A stretch of DNA of 64,000 bases from Cymodocea nodosa (taxonomy: Eukaryota > Streptophyta > Magnoliopsida > Alismatales > Cymodoceaceae), in the NCBI GenBank assembly GCA_036874045.1, contig JAZBRI010000009.1:2852001-2916000 (forward strand), written 5' to 3'. The notes under the pieces were generated by a model. The model searched no databases. It was not told the origin of the DNA and saw nothing but the letters and a program-made list of their open reading frames with translations. Within the stretch, counting starts at the first letter, position 1. Each line of letters begins with the position of its first letter. Shown here piece after piece: positions 1 to 11,550 of this stretch. The position numbers and the translations under genes are program-made.

Positions 1-643
1 GGTTGATATTATGATGCATATATTTTTTAAGTTGCACATCCTTTTGCAGCTGCATGAGGCTCCTATTATTATGATTGATGGATGTGAGTACATTAAAAAA
101 AGCAAGAAACATACTTTCATCTCCTAGGTTGATATTTCCTGATTAAATGTAAACCATAGTAGTTTCATATTATATAGTTGCATGTGAAGCAGTACATCAC
201 ATCAGTGAACTTTCACATATAAAACATGCTGGACTATTTAAGAATATCGATATTAGAATAAATGGGTCTTGCTAGAATAAATGAATCGTTGTATGGATTT
301 TGATTAGGTTACTTATAAGTAACTGGTTTCTTGTTGGTCAAGTAATAATTTTCATATATATAAGAGATTGCACTCTTTCTCAGTAACCACAATAATATCA
401 TTTCATTCTACACTTCTTAACAATCTTAAACAGTGTTCGAAAAAATTATGTTAGATGGGCTGGCTTCATCTGTTTAGGAACACTGCAAAACTATAGTTCT
501 AAAAGGGTCTAGAAAAAAGTGTTACAAAAAAAAGGTTCTAAAAAAGGTACTTCAGCATCAGAAAGTCCAAGAATGACATATATTATAGTATGAAAAATAA
601 AGCATGAATATGCAGTCTTTATTTGTGGAGAAATGGAGCAAAC
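1..643. other. KEA gene intron, no exon seen
   Basis: AT-rich sequence downstream (minus-strand sense) of the last KEA exon I can place. I looked for the next expected KEA exon, which in the family carries the SDKLGL-type segment, and did not find it, so the rest of the gene probably lies before base 1. No repeats or other genes were recognised. Confidence 0.5.
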
Positions 644-3600
644 CCAGGCAACGAGTAAGCAAAATGCAACTGATGATAACTGGTATAGTTCATTGGTCTG
701 CCAAAAAAAAGGTCAAGTAAAACTCAAAATAAGCACTAATATCAATAAATTAGCAAATAAATTACATAGAAATAGGTGTGATTTTCTAGAGGAAACAAAC
801 CTGTGATGAAAGATTCATCATAAGCCTAAGAAACCAGGGCAGACAAGTTCGAGATACTATAAACAGAATGACTAAAAATGTACCGAGCACGATCAATCTG
901 TGATAAGGCAATACAGAAACAAGAACAAAAAGTCAACAAATAAAGTAATGAGAACCTCACATCTTCTAGTTTAAACCATCTTACATATTTAATCTCTTAT
1001 AATACAACTAAATAATATAAGAATATTAGAAGAGAAACACAAAAATAAATGGAAGAAATCTATAATGGCCCTTAAAGTTTATAAATTGTAACTTTTTGAT
1101 TCCCAATCTTTATAATAAGATGAATAGTGAGAATAACAGGGACAAAAATTGGTTTCCAAAAATGTGGTACAATAGTAACAAGTGTTGGAGCATTGTGAAA
1201 TAGGTTAAAATATTATCACAAAGCAACAAATAATCTAACTAACTTCGTTTGGTTTTTGGAACTTGCTGGTCTTGATTTACATGGACCATTTGATTATTTC
1301 CAGAAATATTAATATATGATCACCATCCATAACCAATGCTTAATACACAGACTAATATCTAACCCAAATTGTCAACAATTTTTTCAATTTTTGACCTGTC
1401 ACCAATTTTTTGGTTAACGTTGCAGACAATGATCACATGGTGTTAACGTACATCTATGAATATTTTCACAACACCAACAACGGGAGATCTACTTAATCTC
1501 TTGTCAAAATAGCTGTATGCTTCTACAGATTATCAATTTTCATTTGAGTCAAACTGTGGTATGGTTGAAACTGTGTAGATAGGTCTTTTCTTGGATTGGA
1601 AACTAAAATTGATATGCGAATCATGTGATATTTCAGGTTATGCATTTAGCATTCCTTGAACATGCACATTGAAAGAGGTACATTGGCTACATCTGCTAGC
1701 CCCAGCATGGATATAAAACAAGTCAAATTTACAAGTACTGCAACTGAGTTTTTTGGCAAAATTTATTTATCCTTGGTGAAATTAATATTTTAAAAAATCA
1801 GAATTATGGAATGGGATCTTTTCAGTCACATTTAAGTATGTAAAAGAGTAAAAGTTTCCTTTCACCACCTCGGCAGATAAGTGCATCATGTCAACCTATC
1901 AAATTTACTAGTACTTGGTGGTGGCTGCAGTTAGGTTTTCTTCATGTGAAATTAATATTTATAACAAAAGGAATAAGAATTCGATTTTTCTAGATATGCA
2001 TGTGAATCTAATAACAGAAAAGGATGAAAGTCTCCTTCTTAACCACCATAACATAAATGTGAAACTTGTTAACAATTCTCTTGGCTAACGTCATGGTTGC
2101 TTCTGTAATGTGTTGATGTCAAACATGGAAAATGAAAGGCCATAAAATAAACTGAAGGTATATCACTATCAAACAAGAATGTTTAACAATATTTCAAGAA
2201 GCAACAGATGTAAATGTGATTTTTCTATAACAAATTCAATCAATAAGAATATTGTACTCACGATTTGGTCATTGACATTACTCCCTGGAGAATACCATAA
2301 TTACCCCCAAGAATAGGTAGTAAAGCAAACAGCAACCCAACAGCACAATCCTGGGGCAAAACCAGTTCATATAAAATAGTAAAACCAACTTGGATAATGA
2401 ACAAATGTGAATGTATCTATCTTAATTTTCTTGTGCAAGATGCAGCTCAAATTTCCATTATTCAAATTTCTTATTTATAAAATATCCTACATACTGTCGA
2501 AAAGTGGAATGCAAATTACCTGGAGAATGAGGGTGCCAACTGTTAATTGATGATGAAGAATGCCGACATTATTACTTTCCATCAGAAACTTTATAACCTG
2601 CAAATAAGAAAACATACAACTGAAATCAGTGTACAGAAATTGAAAAATGTAGACAATGTCAAAGCTGTTTGTTATATGATAATGCAAACTGATTGATAGC
2701 CTTACCTGCAAAAACATAAACAATCAAGTTATTAAGATTCATTAAACAGGACCTAATATCTAAACAATCAAGTAAATCCAGAATTTATCCCTAAGATCAG
2801 CCAGCAATTGTTGCAGCTTAATGCTAACTGAAAATGAAACCATAAACAAACCTGCCGTATGACAACATAGGTTGAAGTTTTTTATATTCATTTCTATCTA
2901 CGTCAGTGAAGAAAACTGAACAATGTATTGGCAAGTGGAAAAAGCAATTCCCACAATCCACAATTATTTTCAATAAGAACAAATATGGATACCCCAACAA
3001 GAAATATAGGATTGTTCTGGAAACCAAAGAAATTACCACAGCTGTAGAAGACATAGAGAGAAATGCACCAACAAAAATTCCCTCCGAGAGTTTGGCCCCA
3101 CATAACTGAAAAAGTGTATTGTTAATATAAAATTGACAAATACATAAATTTTAGTTGGGAGACAATAGGTACTTGTGTTTGAGAAAATGGAAGGGCCCAA
3201 AGACCCCAAACCCTAGTAAAATTTTTAAACCATAGTGCACTGTCAGTGGTTGGGTTAATAGCCACAACAAGAATTTAAGAAGGAAAAAACTAAAAGGACA
3301 AAGGCACCAGAAAAGACAGCATCTAGTTCAATCAGCACTTCCCTACGTAGAACATATAGTTGTGCTAGAAAAAACATATAACCAACATGAGTAATATACA
3401 AGAAACACAGCAAGATTTGAACAAAACAAATTACCAGGGCATATATAAATATGTGGCTTTTAAAGAAAAGAAATATACATGAACTTTGGCAGATCATCAG
3501 GAGGAGAAAACAACTTCGAATAATGGAGCAAAGCTTGGAGAACCTTGAAGAAAATGGGAACCAATCACAAGAAGGGCCTTCTACATTCCAGAATAAGGCT

Positions 3601-6600
3601 GAAGTCATTTCCATATATGTCACCAGGGAAATACTGATATGATTTGGGGATTCATATAAAATATGATTTCAATTTAGGAATTTGATAATTTTTTTAAAAA
3701 AATTAGGGTGTAATCTAGTATGGAGACAATATTAAATAAATATTACATTTATATATAAATATTTAAAGATTCAAAATAACATAAAAAATATCAAAAGATT
3801 TGTCTCATATTATTTTAGAAATTTACCACGAAAAAATATTGTCAAATCCTTGTTGTATTCTCATCAAGTAAATCTTGTATACAAAGCAAATTCAATTTAT
3901 TTTTTTGTTAAGAATGCCCCAAACATACTACATGGCGTATCCAAAATGGATCCTCGAGAATCCTAACCATATTATATCCAACCTTTCTCAGGTGCAGGTA
4001 TGATGTGTATGTAGAATAATCAGTGCATCTAGCTGTCATCTTTTTACAAGCTACCAAAATTTAGCTTTGTCATATTATTTGATTTTTGTTTTCTGTTTGA
4101 GTTACACATTTAATTTAATGGTGTTTTCCACATTTTGTTCCTTTAGATGGCACCTTAAAAAATATACTGTATACTAAAATGTGAGTCTGGTCGTGGGCTC
4201 ACAAGAATAGGAAACATAACATCATGCCATCATGCTTCTAGGTAACTCCCAACCATCCTTACCCTCTATTTTTTATACTTGTAGAAGCAAGTTCCTAAAG
4301 CTCCTTTTAATTCTCTTTAGTATGCTATGGGGTAAACACCATGAAAAGTGGTATCTCTCAAAGATATGACACTTCATAAATCATAAACCAAAAGTGGCAA
4401 TGGATACTCTTTGAAGGCATTCTCATTTCCATGGTTGACATAATGACACAAAATGACAAGTCAGCATATTTCATTCTAGCTGTGGAAGAAACTGCTCATG
4501 ACCTCTCCACTGTGTAAGTTAGGAGTAAACAAGGAGGGTGGTGGCAAAAAGCTAGGGCTTATAGGAAATTAAAATCATCCAAATGTGATTGATTGAAGTG
4601 TAAGAAAGTATATGAATACATTCTAATGAGCAAATTCAAAGAGCTAACTTCACTGTAATAATTTACTGAGGTAGAATTTTATCAGAAGCTAGAAACAAAA
4701 TATCTGATTGTACCAAATTTTACAAGCAAAGTCTGCAAAAATGTTGAAGGGAGGAGGAGGAAACGCACTGATGCTGTAATACCACATAAACACATGAACA
4801 AAAAAATCTGGAGTAAGCCACCTAAAACAGCAACCGCACCGACAATTCGAAGCTGAAAATTCATATGATCAAATTATAAAACTGAATGGCAACATGGAAG
4901 CAATGTGAAATTCTAGAATAATACACAAGGGATATTGATAGACCTCAGCTGTTGAAAACTCCAAGCCCAGTGCAAATAGAAGAAAGATGACTCCAAATTG
5001 AGCAACTGTTTCAACCTATACCAAAGATCTGTTATACACTAGAGTAGTAACATAAAAGAGCCTTTTTCAGGAAAGGAACTACACAATCTCACTATTTTGC
5101 AATATAAATATTACTGAATTCCATAGCTTAGCCATATTACTGTCATATGGTACTTCCATTATCAAGTTTGTGACCTTTTGTTGTAAACTTCCATATCAAC
5201 TGATCCAAAAGATATCATCATATGCTCAATAGCATTGAAATTTGCATTTTTTACTATAAGAAAATCTCAGTATAAAACATGGCCCCATATGAGAAATGTT
5301 TACCAATAATATAGAAGCTAAATGAAATCTCAACAATGTTGATAGTTCCTATTTACTTTGACCAATCAAAGATTTAACTTTAATTATTATCTTCATGTTC
5401 ATATCAATTCCTGTCTATCTTTTTAGATGGTTTTTATGACTACCACATTTTCAGGTAAATAGACAACTAATTTTGAAACCTGAATGCAGATGTAGGTTAT
5501 ATTCTCGTTTGATTATGGCTTAAAAAGTAAAGGACCCTTACTTGGACCAATTCACTGACAAAGCTCAAGCCCCCTGGCCCTAAGATGGATCCTGCAAGTA
5601 AGTATCCAGTGATAACCTGCACAATTTTCATTCAAATGAACAGCTCAACTTTGAAGTTGTATAGAATTGAAAAGGAAACGCAATGCTAAGAGATTTAAGT
5701 GGAAATGCAGTTGCATAATAGAAAATAATCAATAAACACATCAGATCAGACAAAATTTAAATCATGGAAATAGAGATTTGGATAAGAAAAACCATACTGG
5801 TTGTCCAGCAAAGGCAAAAGCAATGCCACCACAAGTTGCAGATACAATTACTACCACAAGGTCAGATATCAACCTATAGAATATCAATATAAATATATGT
5901 TGCAGGTAAAATGACAGAGGACATCATAATGTAAAAGAGTCAAGTTTTAGAAGGGAAACCTCAAGTCCAACTGTAGTATGGGATACTTGGATTTGGGATT
6001 TGAAATGATGAAGACATTGTCCTGATGAGAGACTAACCATGAGATAATCAAACAAAATGGCTTACTTTAAAGAAAATGTACCCCAGTACAATGTTAGAAC
6101 TTGAACAAGAATATTAAGAATCCTTTTTCCAATTTTACACATACCATTCTATCGATTAATATTGGAACATCATCTCCATGATTCTCATTGAAAACATGAT
6201 GAATATGAAATGACCTAAATTTAAAGCCACAAAAATTAAATTAAATATAGTATCATAATGATGTTGAGGTGCTACTTAAGATAGAAAATTCGAAATTCAC
6301 TAAAGAATTCTATGGTAAGTCACAATGACAACATAAATACATACTTCTCCTCTTTGGTATCATTTTTCTTTGTAACTCTTGCCACAGTTTCCAGAACCGC
6401 CTGATTAGCCACACATGCATAAGTATATCAAAAATACAGAATGTATTTCTAACTTGACTTTGTGAATGAAATTTTGTATCATGCTTAAGTACAACAAAGC
6501 AATGCATTTGACTGAAGTAGATGCATGCAAGGCATTATTTGGATATATCTTTAGCTGATGTTTGACTACAGAACAAAAGAAACCCATCAAACAACCTCAG

Positions 6601-8583
6601 AATTCTGTATCCCTCAAATGCCATTACATTTTATATCAATATGCATCTACTCAACCTCATACAATACAATCACCATAAAATTAAAAAGGATAGGCCACAC
6701 TAATATACAACTAATAAAATTGTGCTTTGAAACATTGATAGGATTTCTTAGATACCCAAGGACAAGAAGGGAATGAAGGAGTATTAAGCATTTCCAAAAG
6801 GAAAGCCTGCTCAATAAAGCAGATCAAATATTTTGATCTATCACTTTAGGCTACATTTGGAATTGCAGTTAAGATAGCAACTTTTCAGGAAAGCTGATTT
6901 ATGGAAAACAATACCATTTGTAGCTTTTTGAGTAGTTTTTTGTAAATAAAAAAAGTTATAAAGGCATCCTTGAAAAAGCACTACACTATTTCTACAACTT
7001 ATCAATAAGTTATCCCCCATTGTATTTCCCAAAAAAGCAGAAACCAAAAGGTATATATGGAAATGTGTTCTAGCAAAAAAGTACCTTCAATGGAACTACA
7101 ATTCCAAATGCAACCTTAGTCCATATCCCTACACTATGTAGACCCCTTGTTGGCATTTTCCACTAACAATGCTAAGAATCATAAAAGGTTGAACCAAACA
7201 CCACCAAAACTGGAAACATTTTAAAAGCTTCCTAGTTTTCTTCCTTGACATTGCACCAAAATTGCTAGAATCTGAAACACTCACAAAACTAGCTTTCTAC
7301 AAAACATCAATAATATACCTCATTTTTGCCAGATTTTGTCCTCATGAGTTCATCAATATTACTAACGAACCTCTAAAAAGTTACATCTTTTGTCATTTTG
7401 ACACAGATATTGAAATCAATTCCAAGGTCCAAACCTAGTAATCTCTCTTCAATCTTTCCCTTTCTCTTCACATGTTTCACTCTCCATTGGAAATCTCCAT
7501 CAAAACCACCAAATGCAATCACCCCATCAAACACCAACTTCTCCCATTCTCCTTCATGGGCAAATTCTCCTATCTAGAAGCAAATAAAAGAGACTTCTAG
7601 TTTACTATTACAGGAAAGCTAAGGACATTACTAGCAGAAAATAGCATTTTCTTTAAAGGAAATACAAAATTTATGCATCTCATATTAAAACTTGAAACAG
7701 ACTTTGATTTACTATTTTATGAAAAAAATCTATTATTTTTTGAATCGATTATCTAATGATATATAAAGTGCTTGTTATATGCAATTTGCATGCGTTTTTT
7801 CACCAGTAACTTTGAAATTAAGAAAATTATGATATTTATAAATTAGCACACACTCAATTTCAGTACGGGAACCACATCAGTCACGGTCAGCTGCACCAAA
7901 TGAAAAATTCCAAGATGTCTTCTGAAAGAACATACCTGTTGCTCAGTGACACTGTTGTTGAAACCCCCCACATCAGTCTCTGCCAACGAATACAAAAGAA
8001 AAGATCGTCAAAAATCTAAAAGTAAAGAGCATATTGTCTAGAAACATTCGTACGTTCGATTGCTACAAGCTGGAGCTTAGAGCAACATATCCAAATTCAC
8101 GATGTCTTATACAATCCAACCAAACTCGCACTGATAAAAAAACACACGGAAAGCATAACAACGAATCCACATTCTCATCCCACTCCCGAATTCCAGTCAT
8201 GCAAACGACCTAATCCAAATCTGCGAACGCCAAATATCACACCCTTTCTTTGCCTCCCAGAGCAGGGAACAAAGAAGGAGACCGACGCATCTAGAAAACG
8301 AAGAAGTGACCGAGATCTAGGTACCTCCACTGGTCTGCTCGTTCTCGGGGAACTCCTTCTCGAGGGCGCGATCGAACATGTCCGCGAAGCTGTCCCCGGA
8401 GGAGTTGGTCCCGTTGTTCGTCGCCACGACTTCCACATCGGCGTCGGCAAAGGCGAAGAGGAGAAGCCCGATGTAGGCCAGGAATAGGTATTGCGAGGGG
8501 CGAGAGCGGCGAGGGAGGCATCGGAGAAGTATCGTCCGGTATGGCACAGCGCCGACGTGCGGCTGTGCCATTGGGGCAGCCAT
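644..8583 (-). CDS. KEA: K+ efflux antiporter, KEA4/5/6 clade (5' 14 exons, 3' end outside window)
   Basis: CPA2-family cation/proton antiporter, which by family knowledge exchanges K+ for H+ across endomembranes. Exons on the minus strand: 8583-8325, 7979-7936, 6400-6345, 6214-6145, 6021-5960, 5873-5798, 5616-5542, 5015-4944, 4852-4769, 3105-3037, 2597-2520, 2350-2262, 897-801, 697-644. They sum to 1185 nt (395 codons). Every junction is GT-AG and every phase agrees, with no stop. Residues: N-terminal signal-anchor-like stretch (about 32-49), then FADMFDRALEKEFPENEQ and FNNSVTEQQAVLETVARV, both typical of KEA4-6. The antiporter core follows, with GYLLAGSILGPGGLSFVSE, FLLFALGLEF, LSMSSTAVVIKFLME and the QDCAVGLLFALLP motif that holds the conserved Asp. 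Family members are about 570-590 aa, so roughly 180 residues are missing beyond the left edge. The KEA4-6 clade lacks a KTN domain. Start chosen: first in-frame ATG, 50 bp after a TATA box. The gene looks intact. Clade call is firm; the exact paralogue is not. Confidence 0.93.
898..2261 (-). other. KEA intron 12
   Basis: 1364-nt intron between the MSMTK and LIVLGTFL exons, bounded by GTGAGT on the donor side and CACAG on the acceptor side (minus strand). AT-rich. No gene or clear mobile element recognised inside. Confidence 0.6.
3106..4768 (-). other. KEA intron 9
   Basis: 1663-nt intron between the GITAS and LCGAKL exons. Very AT-rich around 3700-3800. Short open frames at 3255-3642 on both strands do not match the KEA reading frame and look like chance. 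No transposon termini identified. Confidence 0.55.
6401..7935 (-). other. KEA intron 2 (hosts a MITE)
   Basis: 1535-nt intron between the FNNSVTEQQ and AVLETVARV exons, the second intron counting from the start codon. It contains the Tourist-like MITE at 6849-7115. The rest is AT-rich with no recognised feature. Confidence 0.6.
6849..7115. mobile_element. Tourist-like (PIF/Harbinger) MITE
   Basis: A 267-bp element with imperfect terminal inverted repeats. The left end begins GGCTACATTTGGAATTGCAG and the right end, read on the other strand, begins GGTTGCATTTGGAATTGTAG. Both sides are flanked by TTA, the 3-bp target duplication of the PIF/Harbinger superfamily. There is no coding capacity. It lies within KEA intron 2 and does not touch the splice sites, so it is presumably tolerated. 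Confidence 0.8.
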
Positions 8584-8821
8584 CAGTGGAGATGCCGGCC
8601 GGGGACGGTATCATTCTTGTTTGCACGTTGTATATTATATAGGTCACGACCTTCTGGATTATTCCCACATGTACTTGGACGATGACCGATGGGCACGGAA
8701 AGACCGACGAGGCATGTTCGAACAATATCATCATGATTTTGGGCAAAAATCTCATTCAAAAATAGTCGATAAGATGCATTTTTTAGAAAAAAAAAAACAA
8801 TAGTTGATACGTTGAATCCAA
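8584..8821 (-). promoter_or_regulatory. KEA 5' UTR and proximal promoter
   Basis: Reading the minus strand, a TATA-like box (CCTATATAATATAC) lies at 8643-8630, about 50 bp before the ATG at 8583. This implies a very short 5' UTR. GC content drops sharply upstream of 8700. No in-frame stop separates the TATA region from the ATG, but there is also no upstream in-frame ATG, so 8583 remains the natural start. Confidence 0.5.
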
Positions 8822-9486
8822 AGGTATGTTTGTACATCCAAAAAATGGTGGAAAACATTGAAAAAGAAAACAGTGGAAAGGAAACCATTTTTTAGGTGTT
8901 TGTGTATTAAATGATTTTCTGTTATTTTTTATCATTTTTTCTTGACATATAAGAAAAATTTTATTTTGTTTTTCGACTTTTTGATCTCTTAAATTGATGG
9001 AAAATAAAGTAAAAGAAAATATGAATTATCACAGAATATATTAACAATATGTAATTTTAATATGAAAATTATTTATATCTTTAATAGATGAAAATTGATA
9101 TTATGAAAGATATGTGGAATGATAAAGATGTGTAAAATATATTTTATATTGTAACAATTATTATAAATGACTTTATCTTATATTATCTATAATAAATTTT
9201 GTTATTCTATATCTTATAGATAAATACAAAAAATATTTAATTTATTAATTTTAATATTTTTATTTTATAAATAAACATATATATTTTATATTTTATGATT
9301 TTTCCTCATTTTCTGTTCTATGCACAAATCTATGTATTTTAAATTCCATCATTTTCTATTCTGTGCACAAACACCTTGATTTTCTACTGATTTTCTGTTA
9401 CTTTCTATCATTTTCCTTTCCGTTATTTTCTATGATATTTTGTCATTTTCTTTCTACCATTTTTCGGTGCACAAACACCCCCCAAG
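8822..9486. mobile_element. Candidate non-autonomous TIR element upstream of KEA
   Basis: The left end (GGTATGTTTGTACATCCAAA) and the right end read inversely (GGGTGTTTGTGCACCGAAAA) match imperfectly over about 35 bp, including a following ATGGTRGAAA block. Internal copies of the TGCACAAACACC end motif occur near 9320 and 9360-9373, and a further GGTGTTTGTG lies at 8895. This suggests nested or tandem end duplication. The interior is extremely AT-rich and non-coding. I could not define a target duplication, so the superfamily is open. Confidence 0.5.
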
Positions 9487-9915
9487 TGATAAAACTTTCC
9501 TTAATTTTTGAATTTAAACCTATGCTTTCACTAATTATTGATAAAAAAATAATTGTTGATAGGATAGATTTCATATAAAATTTCACCTTTTTTTCTTAAA
9601 CCCTATCCTTGACTATGGTTCAAGTTAAAAAGAAACCTAATTTATTTTCCATTCCGTGGATATATTTATGATTCAACTAACGCTATCAAATCAATTTATC
9701 AGATTTTCCTAATTCTACATGAGACGTCCCAATAATTTAGGAGGATTAAAAAGGGTCTAGTTTAATCCTTGTCGCTTTAAGACATGCTCAATTTTATCTT
9801 TTGCTTCTATTAATTCTTACAATTTTATGTAGCTTTGTATACATCACATATGGTACTACCACAATATTCCTGTAACAGGATGGTTTGCTACTACAATATA
9901 TAATTGTGCATTTTA
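9487..9915. other. Unassigned intergenic DNA
   Basis: AT-rich sequence between the upstream TIR element and the Harbinger end at 9916. It ends in the TTA that flanks the Harbinger terminus. No gene or repeat recognised. Confidence 0.5.
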
Positions 9916-11550
9916 GGGGCTATTAGTATATGATGGAAAATTCTAACAGAAAGGAAAAGAAAAATTTTGACAGAAAGGAAAAAGAAAATTTATAACAGAA
10001 AGGAAAAGGAAAATTCTGAGAAATGTTTAATGCAAGATGGAAAGTTCTGATGAAAATTCTGACAAATGGTTAGTGCACGATGGAAAGTTCTGATGAAAAT
10101 TCTGATGAAGGTTTATTATAACTAATATTCGAAAAAGAAGAAAATCTTCGAAAAAAAGAAATTCAATTATTTATTACAACTAATATTCGAAAAATACAAA
10201 TACATCTTAATTCAAATATTACAATACTAAATAATATCAAGCAGTTCTTCCATCCCACATTGTCATCATCATATCTTCCCACATCTTATTTGTCATTTCT
10301 TTTCTTTGTTCTTGAGTTGTTCGAACCTATGCATTGCTTTTCATATGTATCTCTCCTATTGGTTGTATGTCATCAATAATATTTAACTCTTCCAACTCAT
10401 CTTATAGGTCTTCAAGTAAATCTTCTTTATCAGTTTTACGAATAAAATTATGAAGCAAAAAATATGTGATGACAATCTTCACTTATGTTTCATATGGATA
10501 TGACATTTGATCACGTAATATTGAAAATCAATGTTTCACAACTCCAAATGTATGCTCAATGACTATTCTCAATTGTAAATGTCTGTAGTTGAAATTTTCT
10601 ACAACATTACGAGGAACTCTATCATTAACATAATCATATAAATGATATCTTACACCTCGATATGGACAAATATATTCTGGTCGATTTGGATATCCAATAT
10701 CAACTAAGTAAAACTTACTTGTATAAAAAAAAATATTGGTATGGTGATGTCTTTGTAACTTCTAGAAGTAGAAAATACATTTACTTGGTGGAACTTGAAA
10801 ACCATTAGGTCTAGTAACTACATCTTTGAGAATACGAGCATCAATAGCTGATCCTTCCCAACCAGCTAAAATATATGTAAATTCCATATCAAAATTACAT
10901 GCTGCCATTACATTTTGAGATAATTCACCTTTCCTATTCCTAAATCTTGTTGTTTCTTGTTCATAAATAGTTGCTTTGATATGTATACCATCAATAGCTC
11001 CAATACAATCCTATAAACATGCATTTTTATTTTGATATTGATTAAAATAACATTAAAGATAAGGAAACTACAAAAGTGTAGAAATGTACCTTAAAATATG
11101 GGTACACATTTGAGTCTTGACGAATTCGACTTGGTGTTTCAAATGAAGGTTTTGCTAAAAGAACATGATTTAGTCGTAATATAGCATTCAAAACTTCATT
11201 AAAGTATTTACTAACTGTCCAACTTGATCAACTAAATCATTCTATAGTTACTCCGTACCTTTGATTTTGCCTAACTATCACAATGAACATAGTAAACTTC
11301 TCTTCTACACTGATATTGTTGGTACCTTCCAAGACTTCTTCCCTCCTCATTAATTCACAAAAACCCTTGAAAACACTTTGACTCATTATATAAATCTTTC
11401 GACAATTGTAAACTTGATGTGATAAAGAAGGATCTAGTAATCTTCTTATATAATATGCACCTTCTTTACTATAAATACGACTTGTACTTGAAAACAAAGT
11501 TGAGGTACTTGCAATCCCTACTAAAATATTCCAAAAAGCAAATAGATGTT
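9916..11550 (-). mobile_element. PIF/Harbinger element 1, transposase half
   Basis: The 3' half of a Harbinger element in minus orientation. Its terminus starts GGGGCTATTAGTATATGATG immediately after a TTA, the expected target site. The 3' untranslated part (9940-10110) carries degenerate short repeats built on ACAGAAAGGAAAAG and GATGGAAAGTTCTGATGAAA. The transposase gene follows. The 5' side is cut off at 11551 by the LTR of Athila-like element A. The expected Myb-like gene and second terminus are not present here. Confidence 0.75.
10237..11497 (-). pseudogene. PIF/Harbinger transposase (HARBI1-like DDE nuclease), decayed
   Basis: Two exons: 11497-11090 and 11010-10237, with a 79-bp GT-AG intron just before the DCIGAIDGIHI block. 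Exon 1 has the N-terminal helical domain usual in plant HARBI1-like proteins (LMRREEVLEGT, VSKYFNEVL). Exon 2 has the DDE_Tnp_4 core: the first catalytic Asp in GAIDG, the second in AIDARILKD, and the Glu in IVIEHTFGV, plus RFRNRKGELSQNV and LAGWEGSAID. The C-terminus ends with MTNKMWEDMM. Several in-frame stops break it, two of them TGA at positions where related proteins have Arg (CGA to TGA). The catalytic triad is still recognisable, but the gene cannot make a full protein. Confidence 0.85.

Noticed and set aside
2906..3642. Short open frames on both strands around KEA exon 10 and intron 9
   Set aside because: Only 3037-3105 matches KEA; the rest continue into introns or are on the wrong strand.
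8291..8755. 154-codon minus-strand ORF overlapping KEA exon 1 and promoter
   Set aside because: It is in a different frame from the KEA exon, GC-driven, and runs through the TATA region and the splice donor. It is a shadow.
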